Shown: positions 17,103 through 25,177 of the stretch, piece after piece
Layout: each line of letters opens with the position of its first letter
Position numbering within the stretch: position 1 is the stretch's first letter
From: Pseudobutyrivibrio ruminis
GTDB lineage: Bacteria > Bacillota > Clostridia > Lachnospirales > Lachnospiraceae
Direction of reading: 5' to 3'
Assembly: GCA_015057305.1 (NCBI GenBank)
Contig: SVES01000010.1
Coordinates: forward strand, 25,388 to 79,794
Length of the DNA stretch: 54,407 nucleotides
Notes under the pieces: generated by a model
What the model was told of the DNA's origin: nothing
Database searches by the model: none
What the model saw: the letters and a program-made list of their open reading frames with translations, nothing else
Made by a program: the position numbers and the translations under genes

Positions 17103-17858
17103 TTATAATATTTCATCAACATTATTACCAACTGGATCTTCTAGATTAATTACAACTCCTTCAGGAATTGAGTTATCGGCAGTAGCTTCATGCTGTTCTT
17201 TATTTGAATTAGTTGATTTATCTGCAATTTCATCATTATTATTTTCAGCAGCCTTATCTAATTCTTTATCTGCTCGATTTAATACTTCCAGCTGAGCTGA
17301 TTCTATATCCCTATTTCTAGATTCAATATCAGCAAGTTGTTCCTGTTTCTTTTCTACAACTTTGCCTCTGGCAGAATCTAGTTTAATTTCTGTTTCCAGG
17401 ATATCTGCTTCGCCTTGCAGATTGACTTTAATAGCCCCCTGTGCTTCCACTTGATTTATAGCACTATCTGCTGATATAAGAGCTTTCATACTAGTTGTAG
17501 AAATGCCTTTTGCAGCTTTAGATGATTTAGCTGTTTGTTTGCCTCCAAGCATATCCTCCATAGACGAACCTTTGCTCTGTCTGTTTTCTTTCTTCTGCTC
17601 AATTTGATGTTGGCGTAATTGATTTTGCAAATCAGTTATTTGCTTTTGAATTTCTTGACGTTTTTTCATTTTTTCATCTATGGACATTTCTTTATCATCG
17701 CCAAGAGATTGAAGCTGTTCATTGGCATTATTTATCTGCTCTTGAAGGCTTTTACTATATGAATCCATCTGTTGATTTTGGTTTATCTGAAATGTAGTTC
17801 TGGATTTATGTAATTCACTTACACTATTCATATTTATATTCATAGAAACTGTCCCCAT
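17103..17858 (-). CDS. FlxA-like coiled-coil protein
   Basis: 251 residues, mostly predicted coiled coil, no export signal. The segment MSIDEKMKKRQEIQKQITDL followed by LQNQLRQHQIEQK matches the FlxA-like pattern of paired Gln-rich helices seen in flagellum-regulated genes. The C-terminal third is acidic and Asn-rich. AAGGAGG precedes the ATG. With the neighbouring gene it forms a flagellum-associated pair; the molecular role is unknown. Confidence 0.7.
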   Translation of the reverse strand: MGTVSMNINMNSVSELHKSRTTFQINQNQQMDSYSKSLQEQINNANEQLQSLGDDKEMSIDEKMKKRQEIQKQITDLQNQLRQHQIEQKKENRQSKGSSMEDMLGGKQTAKSSKAAKGISTTSMKALISADSAINQVEAQGAIKVNLQGEADILETEIKLDSARGKVVEKKQEQLADIESRNRDIESAQLEVLNRADKELDKAAENNNDEIADKSTNSNKEQHEATADNSIPEGVVINLEDPVGNNVDEIL

Positions 17859-18007
17859 ACTTTAACCCTCCTTGGCTTCTTAATCGAATTCCTTTTCCTT
17901 TAACATAGACTTTAGACTAATGGCTTTCTATAATCGCTATCGACTCTGATTTTTTCAATCTAAACCCATTTGATGTGGACTGCATCTAATATGATGTGAA
18001 TAGCACT

Positions 18008-18040
18008 AAAAAAGCCTGCTACATTTCTGCAGCAGGCGCC
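18008..18040 (-). terminator. Terminator of the sensor kinase gene
   Basis: Stem GCCTGCT/AGCAGGC (18014-18037), followed on the minus strand by TTTTTT, just after the kinase stop codon. Confidence 0.8.
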
Positions 18041-18051
18041 ATTCTGTATTC

Positions 18052-19440
18052 TTATCCAACAAACATTATGTTAAGCACAAACCATATCCCATCGTTTTCA
18101 CTGAATTGCTTAATTTCAATATCACCATTGTATTTTCTTACGATTTCCCTTATGTTACGTACACCAAATCCATGGCCATCGTCATTCTTTATTGAAATAG
18201 GAATACCTTCTTCATCAATCTTACCCTTTTTATCAGACTTATTCTTAATGCTAATAATGTATACATTTTCTCGTTCAACTGATGTTATTTCAACATATGG
18301 CTCATTAACTCTAAGCGAGGCTTCGTAGGCGTTTTGTAAGGCATTTGTAAGAACTACACACATTTCAAATGGATTAACAGCTACATTACTTGGATATTTT
18401 AAGGATGTCTTTAGTGTTATGCCATTATCAGCAAACCTATCTACAAACTCTGATATTGCAATATCAGTTACGACATTTCCCGTTTTAACTGATGGGACTA
18501 TATTGCTATATGCCTCTTCCCAATTGCCAAGATAATCCCTTAGTTCCTGATACTTTTCTGTCTCCAAAAGACCTTTCATTACAGCCATATGATTGCCTGT
18601 ATCATGACGAAGGGCTCTCATCTGCTGATAAACATTATCAACTTGGCCTACATATTGCTTGCTATCTTCAATCTGTCTGGCCAGCACGCGATTAGCGTAT
18701 TCTATTTCTTTGTTAGCCTTTATGCTCTGGTAAAAGTAAAGAGTAACACAAAGCGTTAAATAAGCCATTATGCAAAACAGTATGCGATACATATTGCCTG
18801 GAATATTAGCCTTGATGCTACCGTTTTCAATGCCATCAAACCATAGCATATAGTACGAATAAATAATTCGTGTAGCAAGGAAGATGCTTATACATGGAAT
18901 TAATAACATAATCAGTTCCTTCCAAGATAGGTCTTCTTGCTTATTTTTGTATGTTTTTAGAAGCAGCTTGATAGAGAAGAAGAGTAGCAATAAAGCTAAT
19001 CCATACTCGACAATCGTTGATACAACATATTCAGCTACAATTGCAGGGATGCTTTCTCTAAATAATTTAAAGTTAAAAACAAAATCTCTTTCATAAAAAC
19101 CAAGCTCAGTGAATATTTCCAAGCTTAACCATCTAATGATAAAAAAGCTAACACATAGAAATATTTTCTGCATAAGATTTCTTTTTTCATCTAAATAGAA
19201 AAGGATCACGCCAACAAAAAGCAATGAAAAAATCGAGATTGTCAGTCTTATTCCATTTTGGACATCGACATGCCTTAGTATACAGTCTGTAATCCATTCG
19301 AAAACTACTGCATAATAAACTGACTTCATATTTTTTACAAACGGCCTGAGCCAATAAATAAATAACACAGAAGTAATTATGCAATATATCTCGATTACAG
19401 TATTCATAAAATAATTAAAGAATGCATCAGACACCATCAT
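18052..19440 (-). CDS. GHKL-domain sensor histidine kinase
   Basis: About 462 residues: six or seven N-terminal membrane segments (to about residue 245), a dimerisation/phosphorylation helix with LRHDTGNHM (phospho-acceptor His), the N-box VLTNALQNAYEAS, and the G-box GHGFGVRNIREIV of the HATPase fold. This is the AgrC/ComD-like class of peptide- or signal-sensing kinases. Its ATG overlaps the regulator stop by one base (TGATG), and AGAGG lies inside the regulator end, so the two are translationally coupled. The signal is unknown; no pro-peptide gene is visible nearby. Confidence 0.9.
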   Translation of the reverse strand: MMVSDAFFNYFMNTVIEIYCIITSVLFIYWLRPFVKNMKSVYYAVVFEWITDCILRHVDVQNGIRLTISIFSLLFVGVILFYLDEKRNLMQKIFLCVSFFIIRWLSLEIFTELGFYERDFVFNFKLFRESIPAIVAEYVVSTIVEYGLALLLLFFSIKLLLKTYKNKQEDLSWKELIMLLIPCISIFLATRIIYSYYMLWFDGIENGSIKANIPGNMYRILFCIMAYLTLCVTLYFYQSIKANKEIEYANRVLARQIEDSKQYVGQVDNVYQQMRALRHDTGNHMAVMKGLLETEKYQELRDYLGNWEEAYSNIVPSVKTGNVVTDIAISEFVDRFADNGITLKTSLKYPSNVAVNPFEMCVVLTNALQNAYEASLRVNEPYVEITSVERENVYIISIKNKSDKKGKIDEEGIPISIKNDDGHGFGVRNIREIVRKYNGDIEIKQFSENDGIWFVLNIMFVG

Positions 19441-20156
19441 CACAATCCTCTTGTATTAAATGATAAAAAAGCTCTTACCAAATCTTGATACTTGCCTCGG
19501 GCAACAGGTATTTCTTCGCCAGCCACTTTTACAATTTTGGAATTATAAGATTGAATTGCTGAAAGATTAATCAGATATGCCCTATGAACCCTAAAAAAAT
19601 CATTTCCAACAGTATTCTCTAAATCTGTCATTCGTCCATAGTATTCAATCTCATCATTATCACTCATGTGAAGCACAATTCTACGGTTAAATACCTCAGC
19701 AAATGCAATTTCTGATATAGAAACACTTCGGCTTAATCCATTGGATTTGATTATAAATGACTTATTATCAGGCACTACTGGCGTTACTCTAGTTTGTCTA
19801 TGTATTATTTCTTCAACGGCTGCACGCAGCACCTCGTTTAACTTATTTTTATCAATGGGTTTAACAAGATAATTAAAAGCTCTCACATCGAAGGCTTTAA
19901 AAACATATTCCTCTAAAGCAGTAACAAAGATAATCACTGCATCACTTCCATTAGCGCGGACTTGCTTAGCGAGCTCCATGCCATCAATTCCAGGCATCTG
20001 TATATCTAGAAACAGAATGTCAGGATTATATGCTGCTTCCAATAAGTCCTCAGCAGATTCATAGCATTTAACAATGGCATCTGTAATCTCATCAGAAATG
20101 CTTTTAGCTATGAAATCTCTTATATATTTTTCATCATCACATATTGCAATTTTCAT
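19440..20156 (-). CDS. LytTR-family response regulator
   Basis: About 238 residues. The receiver domain has the acidic pocket CDDE and phospho-acceptor Asp in ILFLDIQMPGIDG, then a LytTR DNA-binding domain from about residue 135 (FIIKSNGLSRSVSISEIAFA, later FFRVHRAYLINL). The ATG is chosen because GGAGGG lies five bases before it. It pairs with the downstream kinase. Targets are probably direct repeats in nearby promoters, but none is recognised with confidence. Confidence 0.92.
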   Translation of the reverse strand: MKIAICDDEKYIRDFIAKSISDEITDAIVKCYESAEDLLEAAYNPDILFLDIQMPGIDGMELAKQVRANGSDAVIIFVTALEEYVFKAFDVRAFNYLVKPIDKNKLNEVLRAAVEEIIHRQTRVTPVVPDNKSFIIKSNGLSRSVSISEIAFAEVFNRRIVLHMSDNDEIEYYGRMTDLENTVGNDFFRVHRAYLINLSAIQSYNSKIVKVAGEEIPVARGKYQDLVRAFLSFNTRGL

Positions 20157-20274
20157 TTCTACCCTCCCCACCGTATATACGAATATTATAACTGATTTTA
20201 CGATATATATACCTTGCCTATTGTGTGAAACGTAGTTTTTTTGTTGTGAAATGAATATATTGAGTTAGAAAAAA

Positions 20275-20302
20275 GGAATTATGGCTGTTATGCCATAATC
20301 CC
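20275..20302 (-). terminator. Terminator after the 20320-20961 gene
   Basis: Stem GGAATTATGGC/GCCATAATCCC with loop TGTTAT; the minus strand continues TTTTTT. Confidence 0.8.
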
Positions 20303-20319
20303 TAAATAAGAAAAAGTAG

Positions 20320-20961
20320 TTACGCTTTTAAATCAAAAGAAGTTTTTCCATTACTACCAAAAATGTTTTCTGTAATCGCCCTTAAATCAGTTCCCATGCC
20401 AATATATTCTTGCATCTCAAGCGTTCTGTTTTTTAGCTTCTCTAGTCTTTGCTTTTCTTCAGCCTCTTTTTCTTTCTTTTTCTTAAGTCGTCTTTTTTCA
20501 TTTTTGTTATGAGCTGCTCTAGCTTCATCAGCCTTACGTTTTGCATTCTCACGTGCGATTTTACCATCAGGATCATTTGTACAGGCACTCGTCATGGTAA
20601 TCTCACCATTAGCATCATATTCTATCGACATAAATGTCATAACTGGACTACCTGGCATATTTTTTGTGAATGCAACACTTCTTTTAACACACTCATTTGT
20701 CACAGCAAGATTCTCTTCAAGAAATGCAGCTTTTTGAGGATCCTTATTGCACTTTTCAAGAAATGCACTAGAAACAGTCACTGTTACAGGTACTCCATAC
20801 ATATTTTTAGTGCCCGTATTCATCTCTGGATACTTTTCTTGAAGATATTTTGAATAATCATTTATATTCTTAAACCCTGTTTTTATCTCCTCGCGCCTTG
20901 TCACATATGGAGTAGATGTTTTGAGTTCCATTATCTGAGAGGTTACCCCGCTTACATCCAT
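20320..20961 (-). CDS. DUF6033-like conserved protein, function unknown
   Basis: 213 residues; no signal peptide or membrane segment. The N-terminal half has INDYSKYLQEKYPEMNTGTK and VTVTVSSAFLEKCNKDPQKA, a pattern I associate with an uncharacterised Lachnospiraceae family (DUF6033, from memory). The C-terminal part is a highly charged Lys/Glu/Arg helix (residues about 150-185). AAGGAG precedes this ATG. It is monocistronic, upstream of the two-component genes. Confidence 0.65.
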   Translation of the reverse strand: MDVSGVTSQIMELKTSTPYVTRREEIKTGFKNINDYSKYLQEKYPEMNTGTKNMYGVPVTVTVSSAFLEKCNKDPQKAAFLEENLAVTNECVKRSVAFTKNMPGSPVMTFMSIEYDANGEITMTSACTNDPDGKIARENAKRKADEARAAHNKNEKRRLKKKKEKEAEEKQRLEKLKNRTLEMQEYIGMGTDLRAITENIFGSNGKTSFDLKA

Positions 20962-21108
20962 AGTCGTCAACTCCTTTCGTTCTCTTTCTACTAATATCGG
21001 ATACAGGGTAAACCAGTATAATAAATATGTTATGGAATGAATGTAAGTTGATGTGAATTGTATTTATCAAGCGAATAGGGAATAGTTATAGAGAATTTGT
21101 AAGTTTGA

Positions 21109-21117
21109 TGATATAAT
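21109..21117 (+). promoter_or_regulatory. Toxin promoter (extended -10)
   Basis: TGATATAAT, a perfect extended -10 (TGn-TATAAT). No good -35 was found. It gives a leader of about 45 bases before the toxin start. Confidence 0.6.
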
Positions 21118-21134
21118 ACCTGACGTTGTCGCAA

Positions 21135-21158
21135 CTCCATTCTGACAGCAGAAAGGAG
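21135..21158 (+). promoter_or_regulatory. 5' stem-loop sequestering the toxin ribosome binding site
   Basis: CTCC-A-TTCTG-ACAG-CAGAA-A-GGAG folds back so that the toxin Shine-Dalgarno (AAGGAGG, 21153-21159) is paired. The same device is described for the fst toxin mRNA, where it delays translation. Confidence 0.65.
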
Positions 21159-21167
21159 GTGTACAAT

Positions 21168-21263
21168 TTGGACATAATAATCACTTTTCTAATCTCTGTC
21201 GCAGCATCTGTAGTCGGCTACTACATTTGCAAATGGCTAGATGGAGATGGTAGCGACAATTAG
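21168..21263 (+). CDS. Fst/par-like small hydrophobic type I toxin
   Basis: A 31-residue peptide starting with TTG eight bases after AAGGAGG: one membrane helix (DIIITFLISVAASVVGYYI) followed by KWLDGDGSDN, a charged tail with the WLD motif typical of the Fst family of membrane-damaging toxins. It is flanked by the full architecture of a par-type type I toxin-antitoxin locus: a sequestering 5' stem-loop, a shared bidirectional terminator, direct repeats, and a convergent antisense promoter. It is too short for routine gene calling. Confidence 0.8.
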   Translation: MDIIITFLISVAASVVGYYICKWLDGDGSDN

Positions 21264-21295
21264 CCTAGCGGATGCTCAACCGTTTAAAACGAGAA

Positions 21296-21336
21296 AAAAC
21301 CCTAGAGAGCGGCAACTCTCTAGGGTTTTGTTTTTT
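21296..21336. terminator. Bidirectional terminator shared by toxin mRNA and antitoxin RNA
   Basis: Perfect 10-bp stem CCCTAGAGAG/CTCTCTAGGG (21300-21325) with T-rich tails on both strands (AAAAAA before it, TTTTGTTTTTT after it). Confidence 0.85.
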
Positions 21337-21367
21337 GTACAACTTGAAAATAATCACTTTTCTAGCT
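21300..21367 (-). ncRNA. Convergent antisense antitoxin RNA (RNAII-like)
   Basis: A minus-strand promoter TTGACA-N17-TAATCT (21402-21374) predicts an RNA of about 70 bases starting near 21367 and ending at the shared terminator. Its start region repeats two toxin-mRNA segments as direct repeats: TGTACAA (21160-21166 and 21336-21342) and ATAATCACTTTTCTA (21177-21191 and 21350-21364). The RNA is therefore complementary to the toxin start codon region as well as the terminator loop, the DRa/DRb arrangement of the enterococcal par locus. Confidence 0.75.
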
Positions 21368-21373
21368 GGTTAT

Positions 21374-21402
21374 AGATTAACATGTTTATGTGAAAATGTC
21401 AA
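21374..21402 (-). promoter_or_regulatory. Antitoxin RNA promoter
   Basis: -35 TTGACA (21402-21397), 17-base spacer, -10 TAATCT (21379-21374). It is stronger by consensus than the toxin promoter, as expected for an unstable RNA antitoxin. Confidence 0.75.
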
Positions 21403-21510
21403 AATAAAAGGAAATGGGGCTGTCGCTTTAGATGATTTAATCACTTAGTGCGACACCCCCTAAATATGTTAGTTTCTGCTTTTATGTTATTTTTTGCTCA
21501 TATATATGTA

Positions 21511-22206
21511 TTAGTTTTGTCCGTAATATGCATTAGCTCCATGTTTACGATTGAAATGCTTGTCGCGAATGCAGTCTGGTGCTGGGTCAACCTGTGGGTT
21601 AACCTGCTCTGTAAAGAGTGCCATCTTAGCAACCTCTTCAAGCACTACCGCATTGTATACTGCCTGGTCTGCATCCTTGCCCCATGTGAATGGGCCATGG
21701 TTCTTGCAGATAACACCTGGCACATACTTTGTGTTGATTCCTCTGTCTTCGAAGGTTTCGATGATTACCTTACCTGTGTTTACTTCGTATGCCTCATCGA
21801 TTTCCTTTTCAGTAAGATTTCTTGTGCATGGAATTGGTCCGCAGAAATAATCTGCATGTGTAGTTCCATATAAAGGAATATCGCGGCCTGCCTGAGCCCA
21901 TGCTACTGCATAAGTAGAATGAGTGTGGACAACGCCACCAATATTCTCATATTTCTTATAAAGCTCAACATGAGTAGCTGTATCTGAGCTAGGCTTATAC
22001 TTGCCCTCTACAACCTCACCATCAAGATTTACAAGTACCATATCCTCTGGCTTCAAATTCTCATATTCTACACCAGATGGCTTAATAGCAAATATTCCAG
22101 ACTCTCTGTCAATTCCAGAAACATTGCCCCATGTATAAGTTACAAGACCACGCTTTGGAAGCTCCATGTTGGCCTCGTATACCTGCTTCTTCAACTCTTC
22201 TAACAT
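21511..22206 (-). CDS. araD: L-ribulose-5-phosphate 4-epimerase
   Basis: Class II aldolase-fold, zinc-dependent enzyme converting L-ribulose 5-phosphate to D-xylulose 5-phosphate. 231 residues, the normal AraD length. Motifs: [11 protein letters not shown] near the N-terminus, the substrate motif [10 protein letters not shown], the zinc motif [27 protein letters not shown], and the late [10 protein letters not shown]. It is last in the minus-strand arabinose cluster, separated from araB by two tandem P-family hairpins. AGGAG precedes the ATG. Confidence 0.95.
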   Translation of the reverse strand: MLEELKKQVYEANMELPKRGLVTYTWGNVSGIDRESGIFAIKPSGVEYENLKPEDMVLVNLDGEVVEGKYKPSSDTATHVELYKKYENIGGVVHTHSTYAVAWAQAGRDIPLYGTTHADYFCGPIPCTRNLTEKEIDEAYEVNTGKVIIETFEDRGINTKYVPGVICKNHGPFTWGKDADQAVYNAVVLEEVAKMALFTEQVNPQVDPAPDCIRDKHFNRKHGANAYYGQN

Positions 22207-22234
22207 CTCTAATCTCCTAATCCGTCCGTTACCT

Positions 22235-22324
22235 AGTCCGTCCGTTACGGTGACAAGCCTTGTTATGCTCCGCTCGACAGCACGTCTCGCTAAAGCATTA
22301 ACAAGAGCTATTCACCTACGGACT
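22235..22324. repeat. P-family long hairpin (P5)
   Basis: Outer arms AGTCCGT/ACGGACT plus GGTGA/TCACC, collar ACAAGC/GAGCT, and a loop CTCGACAGCACGTCTCG close to that of the 47421 copy. It lies in the araB-araD gap, in tandem with P6. Confidence 0.7.
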
Positions 22325-22342
22325 CAATTAAGTAATTTACAG

Positions 22343-22429
22343 GTCTAGTAGGCATCAAGCTATTATATTTCTTAAGCGAAGCATTCTACGCTGAGCGAAG
22401 AAATATAATGCTTGTAGCCGTAACTAGAC
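22343..22429. repeat. P-family long hairpin (P6)
   Basis: Outer arms GTCTAGT/ACTAGAC, collar CAAGC/GCTTG, inner stem TATTATATTTCTT/AAGAAATATAAT, loop with AAGCGAAGC/CTGAGCG. It ends 17 bases before the araB stop codon. Processing or stability control between araB and araD is possible. Confidence 0.75.
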
Positions 22430-22446
22430 TACTCAACCTACGTTAT

Positions 22447-24042
22447 TTATCTCCACTCCGCTACGGCACAAGCCTCAGCTTTAAGTGCCTTTTTGTATTC
22501 GGCAATCCACTCATCGTAGCCCTTAACCATGGCTGGGTCTGGCTCCATTGTAGTAGATTCCTGTCCTGCGAATACCTTTTCGTCAAGGTATGACTGAAGC
22601 TTCTGGCTCTTGTCGTCGCGGATGCAGTAGTTAGCAAGTACTGCCATACCCCAAGCGCCGCCTTCGCCTGCTGTTGCCATTACAGTGATTGGTGCGTTAA
22701 GTGCTGCTGCAAGTACAGACTGACCTACACCCTTTGTCTTAAAGAAGCCACCGTGTCCTGTAATAGACTTAATAGAAACCTTCTCTTCCTTAAGAAGGAT
22801 ATCGTTACCAATCTTAAGTACACCAAGTGCTCCGTAAAGATTAGAACGCATAAAGTTTGCAAGTGTAAACTTAGCATCTGGCTTACGAACAACCATTGGG
22901 CGTCCTTCGTTGACACCAACTACAGGCTCACCGCCAAAGTAGTTAAAGGATACAACGCCACCGCAGTTAGCATCCTCTGTAAGAGCCTTGCGGTAAAGCG
23001 TTCCATAGATATCATTCATAGAAACATCTACACCAAATGCATCTGCAAATTCCTTAAAGATGCCAACCCATGAATTAAGGTCAGATGTACAGTTGTTGCA
23101 GTGAACCATTGCAACAGCCTCACCTGTTGGTGTTGTAACCATATCGATTTCTTCGTATGGCTTAGAAAGTGGCTTATCAAGTACAACCATTGAGAATACT
23201 GATGTGCCAGCTGATACATTACCTGTTCCTACTGAAACAGCATTTGTAGCAACCATACCTGTACCTGCATCACCTTCTGGTGGAGCAAGTGGGCAGCCAG
23301 GCTCAAGCTCGCCTGTTGGATCAAGAAGCTTAGCACCCTCAGCTGTAAGAGTACCTGCATCATCACCTGCTACAAGTACCTGTGGAAGCAAATCCTCTAC
23401 CTTAGTAGTGATGCCATGGGCACCTGCAAGCTTATTAAACTTCTCAAGCATAGCCTTATCGTACTGGCATGTAGATGAATCAATTGGGAACATGCCTGAT
23501 GCTTCACCAACGCCAGCAACCTTGCGGCCTGTCATCTTGTAGTGAACATACACTGCAAGTGTCATGAAATAAGCTACATTCTTAACATGCTCTTCCTTAT
23601 TAAGGATGCACTGATAATAATGAGAAATGCTCCAGCGCTGAGGCATATTAAAGTTAAGCTCCTTAGAAAGCTCCTCGGCAGCCTCACCTGTAATAGTATT
23701 TCTCCATGTTCTAAATGGAACCAAAAGATTATCATCCTTATCGAATGCAAGATAACCATGCATCATTGCTGAAAATCCAATAGCTCCAACCTTTGTAAGC
23801 TTTACATCATACTTATCATTAACATCCTTCTTAAGCTTAGCATAGCAATCCTGCACGCCAGCCCATACCTCTTCAAGAGGGTATGTCCAGATGCCATTAT
23901 CCAGGTGATTTTCCCACTCATGGTCGCCTTGGGCAATCACCTTGTTTTCCGCATCAACCAAAACCGCCTTAATACGTGTTGATCCGAACTCAATACCAAG
24001 GGCAGTCTTTTTACCCTCAGCAATCATCTCATTAATATTCAT
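22447..24042 (-). CDS. araB: FGGY-family ribulokinase (arabinose pathway)
   Basis: 531 residues. ATP-dependent sugar kinase fold: the first phosphate loop is GIEFGSTRIKAVLVD, followed by GFSAMMHGYLAF and, in the second half, VSVGTGNVSAGTS and ITGHGGFFKT. The sequence is closer to the xylulokinase-like FGGY proteins of Firmicutes than to E. coli AraB, but the araA-araD context makes L-ribulose the likely substrate. It lies between transaldolase and araD. GGGGG lies upstream of the ATG. Confidence 0.87.
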   Translation of the reverse strand: MNINEMIAEGKKTALGIEFGSTRIKAVLVDAENKVIAQGDHEWENHLDNGIWTYPLEEVWAGVQDCYAKLKKDVNDKYDVKLTKVGAIGFSAMMHGYLAFDKDDNLLVPFRTWRNTITGEAAEELSKELNFNMPQRWSISHYYQCILNKEEHVKNVAYFMTLAVYVHYKMTGRKVAGVGEASGMFPIDSSTCQYDKAMLEKFNKLAGAHGITTKVEDLLPQVLVAGDDAGTLTAEGAKLLDPTGELEPGCPLAPPEGDAGTGMVATNAVSVGTGNVSAGTSVFSMVVLDKPLSKPYEEIDMVTTPTGEAVAMVHCNNCTSDLNSWVGIFKEFADAFGVDVSMNDIYGTLYRKALTEDANCGGVVSFNYFGGEPVVGVNEGRPMVVRKPDAKFTLANFMRSNLYGALGVLKIGNDILLKEEKVSIKSITGHGGFFKTKGVGQSVLAAALNAPITVMATAGEGGAWGMAVLANYCIRDDKSQKLQSYLDEKVFAGQESTTMEPDPAMVKGYDEWIAEYKKALKAEACAVAEWR

Positions 24043-24068
24043 TCAACAAATCCCCCTAGGTTTTGTTT

Positions 24069-24206
24069 ACGTGGCATCGTAGTTCATCATGCTCCCGCAG
24101 GCCATCTCCCATTGGGAAGCAACAGAAACTCCCCGCCGGCGTGGGTCCCCTCTGTTGCTTCCCATGGGGCCCTCCTGCTCGCGCTCGCCGAGGTTGTGAG
24201 CCACGT
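24069..24206 (-). ncRNA. B element, copy 1: conserved structured element
   Basis: A 138-bp fold with outer stem ACGTGGC/GCCACGT, a conserved stem GCAGG/CCTGC inside GCTCCCGCAGG and CCTGCTCGCGCTCGCC, a perfect 13-bp inner stem GGGAAGCAACAGA/TCTGTTGCTTCCC, and an apical segment that on the minus strand reads GGACCCACGCCGGCGGG. The second copy at 47591-47734 keeps the conserved blocks but replaces the stems by different paired sequences. I call it an RNA only tentatively; a structured DNA repeat is the alternative. Confidence 0.6.
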
Positions 24207-24219
24207 ATCTAAATTTACA

Positions 24220-24351
24220 GCTTAGCTCATAAACATTAAGACAGCTTGTAGCTATCAAGCTCTGAGAGTTTCCGTAGGAGACATGTAGTCGACGAAGGAA
24301 ATACTCAGGCTTGAGAGCGTAACAAGCGAGCCTCAACCTAAATTGCTAAGC
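24220..24351. repeat. P-family long hairpin (P7), partner of B copy 1
   Basis: Outer arms GCTTAGC/GCTAAGC, collar TCAAGC/GCTTGA (24255 and 24309), inner CTGAG and TTTCC paired with GGAAA and CTCAG, loop GTAGGAGACATGTAGTCGAC. It fills the space between the transaldolase stop and B copy 1. Confidence 0.65.
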
Positions 24352-24358
24352 GTCCGTT

Positions 24359-25015
24359 TTACTCACCAAATACGGCGATGTAGTCCTTCTGGAACTTTTC
24401 GATGCCGGCTGTTGTAAGTGGGTGAACAGCCATCTGCTCGATTACCTTGTATGGCACAGTTGCAATATCAGCACCTGCAAGTGCGCAATCGTGTACGTGG
24501 ATAGGATTGCGGATTGATGCAGCGATGATTTCTGTCTCGTAGCCGTAGATGTCGAAGATTTCAGCGATGTCGCGGATAAGCTCGATACCTGGCTGGTTGA
24601 TGTCATCAAGACGTCCAAGGAATGGTGAAACGTATGTTGCACCTGCGTTAGCAGCAAGAATAGCCTGGTTTGCTGTAAAGATAAGTGTTACGTTTGTCTT
24701 GATTCCCTCATCTGAAAGAACCTTAACAGCCTTAAGACCTTCAAGAGTCATAGGAATCTTTACAATCATGTTTGGATGAAGGGCTGCGATTTCACGGCCT
24801 TCCTTAATCATACCTTCTGCATCAACAGTTGTAGCCTTAACCTCACCTGAGATAGGACCATCTACGATAGAAGCAATTTCCTTAAGGATTTCTTCCTGGC
24901 TACGTCCACCCTCTTTAGCAATAAGAGATGGGTTTGTTGTAACACCACAGATAACTCCTAAATCATTTGCTTTTCTAATGTCCTCAATTTTTCCAGTATC
25001 AACGAATAATTTCAT
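24359..25015 (-). CDS. tal: Transaldolase, fructose-6-phosphate aldolase-like (class I)
   Basis: 218 residues, the small decameric subtype. The Schiff-base lysine is in MIVKIPMT (about residue 84); the substrate loop [14 protein letters not shown] is canonical. It supports pentose-phosphate rearrangement of xylulose 5-phosphate made by AraA-AraB-AraD. The start is set by AGAAGGAG; an in-frame ATG ten codons upstream lacks a site. It lies between araA and araB. A second, divergent copy is at 47799. Confidence 0.93.
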   Translation of the reverse strand: MKLFVDTGKIEDIRKANDLGVICGVTTNPSLIAKEGGRSQEEILKEIASIVDGPISGEVKATTVDAEGMIKEGREIAALHPNMIVKIPMTLEGLKAVKVLSDEGIKTNVTLIFTANQAILAANAGATYVSPFLGRLDDINQPGIELIRDIAEIFDIYGYETEIIAASIRNPIHVHDCALAGADIATVPYKVIEQMAVHPLTTAGIEKFQKDYIAVFGE

Positions 25016-25177
25016 TTTTTCTCCTTCTTTCTTTGGCCATGCCAATACATTAATTCTAATGAAAGCACTATTGCTTCATACTAATTAAAGTTTAATTGTT
25101 TTGCTTTATGCCTTCAATCAAATTAATGACTTTGTAATGGCACAAATTTTACTTTCATAACTCATGCGACCATCAAA

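Noticed and set aside
24067..24336. Open frame of about 90 codons across B copy 1 and P7
   Set aside because: It runs entirely through hairpin elements; the similar LGEREQ/LGKREQ peptides at 24.1 and 47.6 kb come from the repeated DNA, not from protein conservation, and there is no ribosome binding site.
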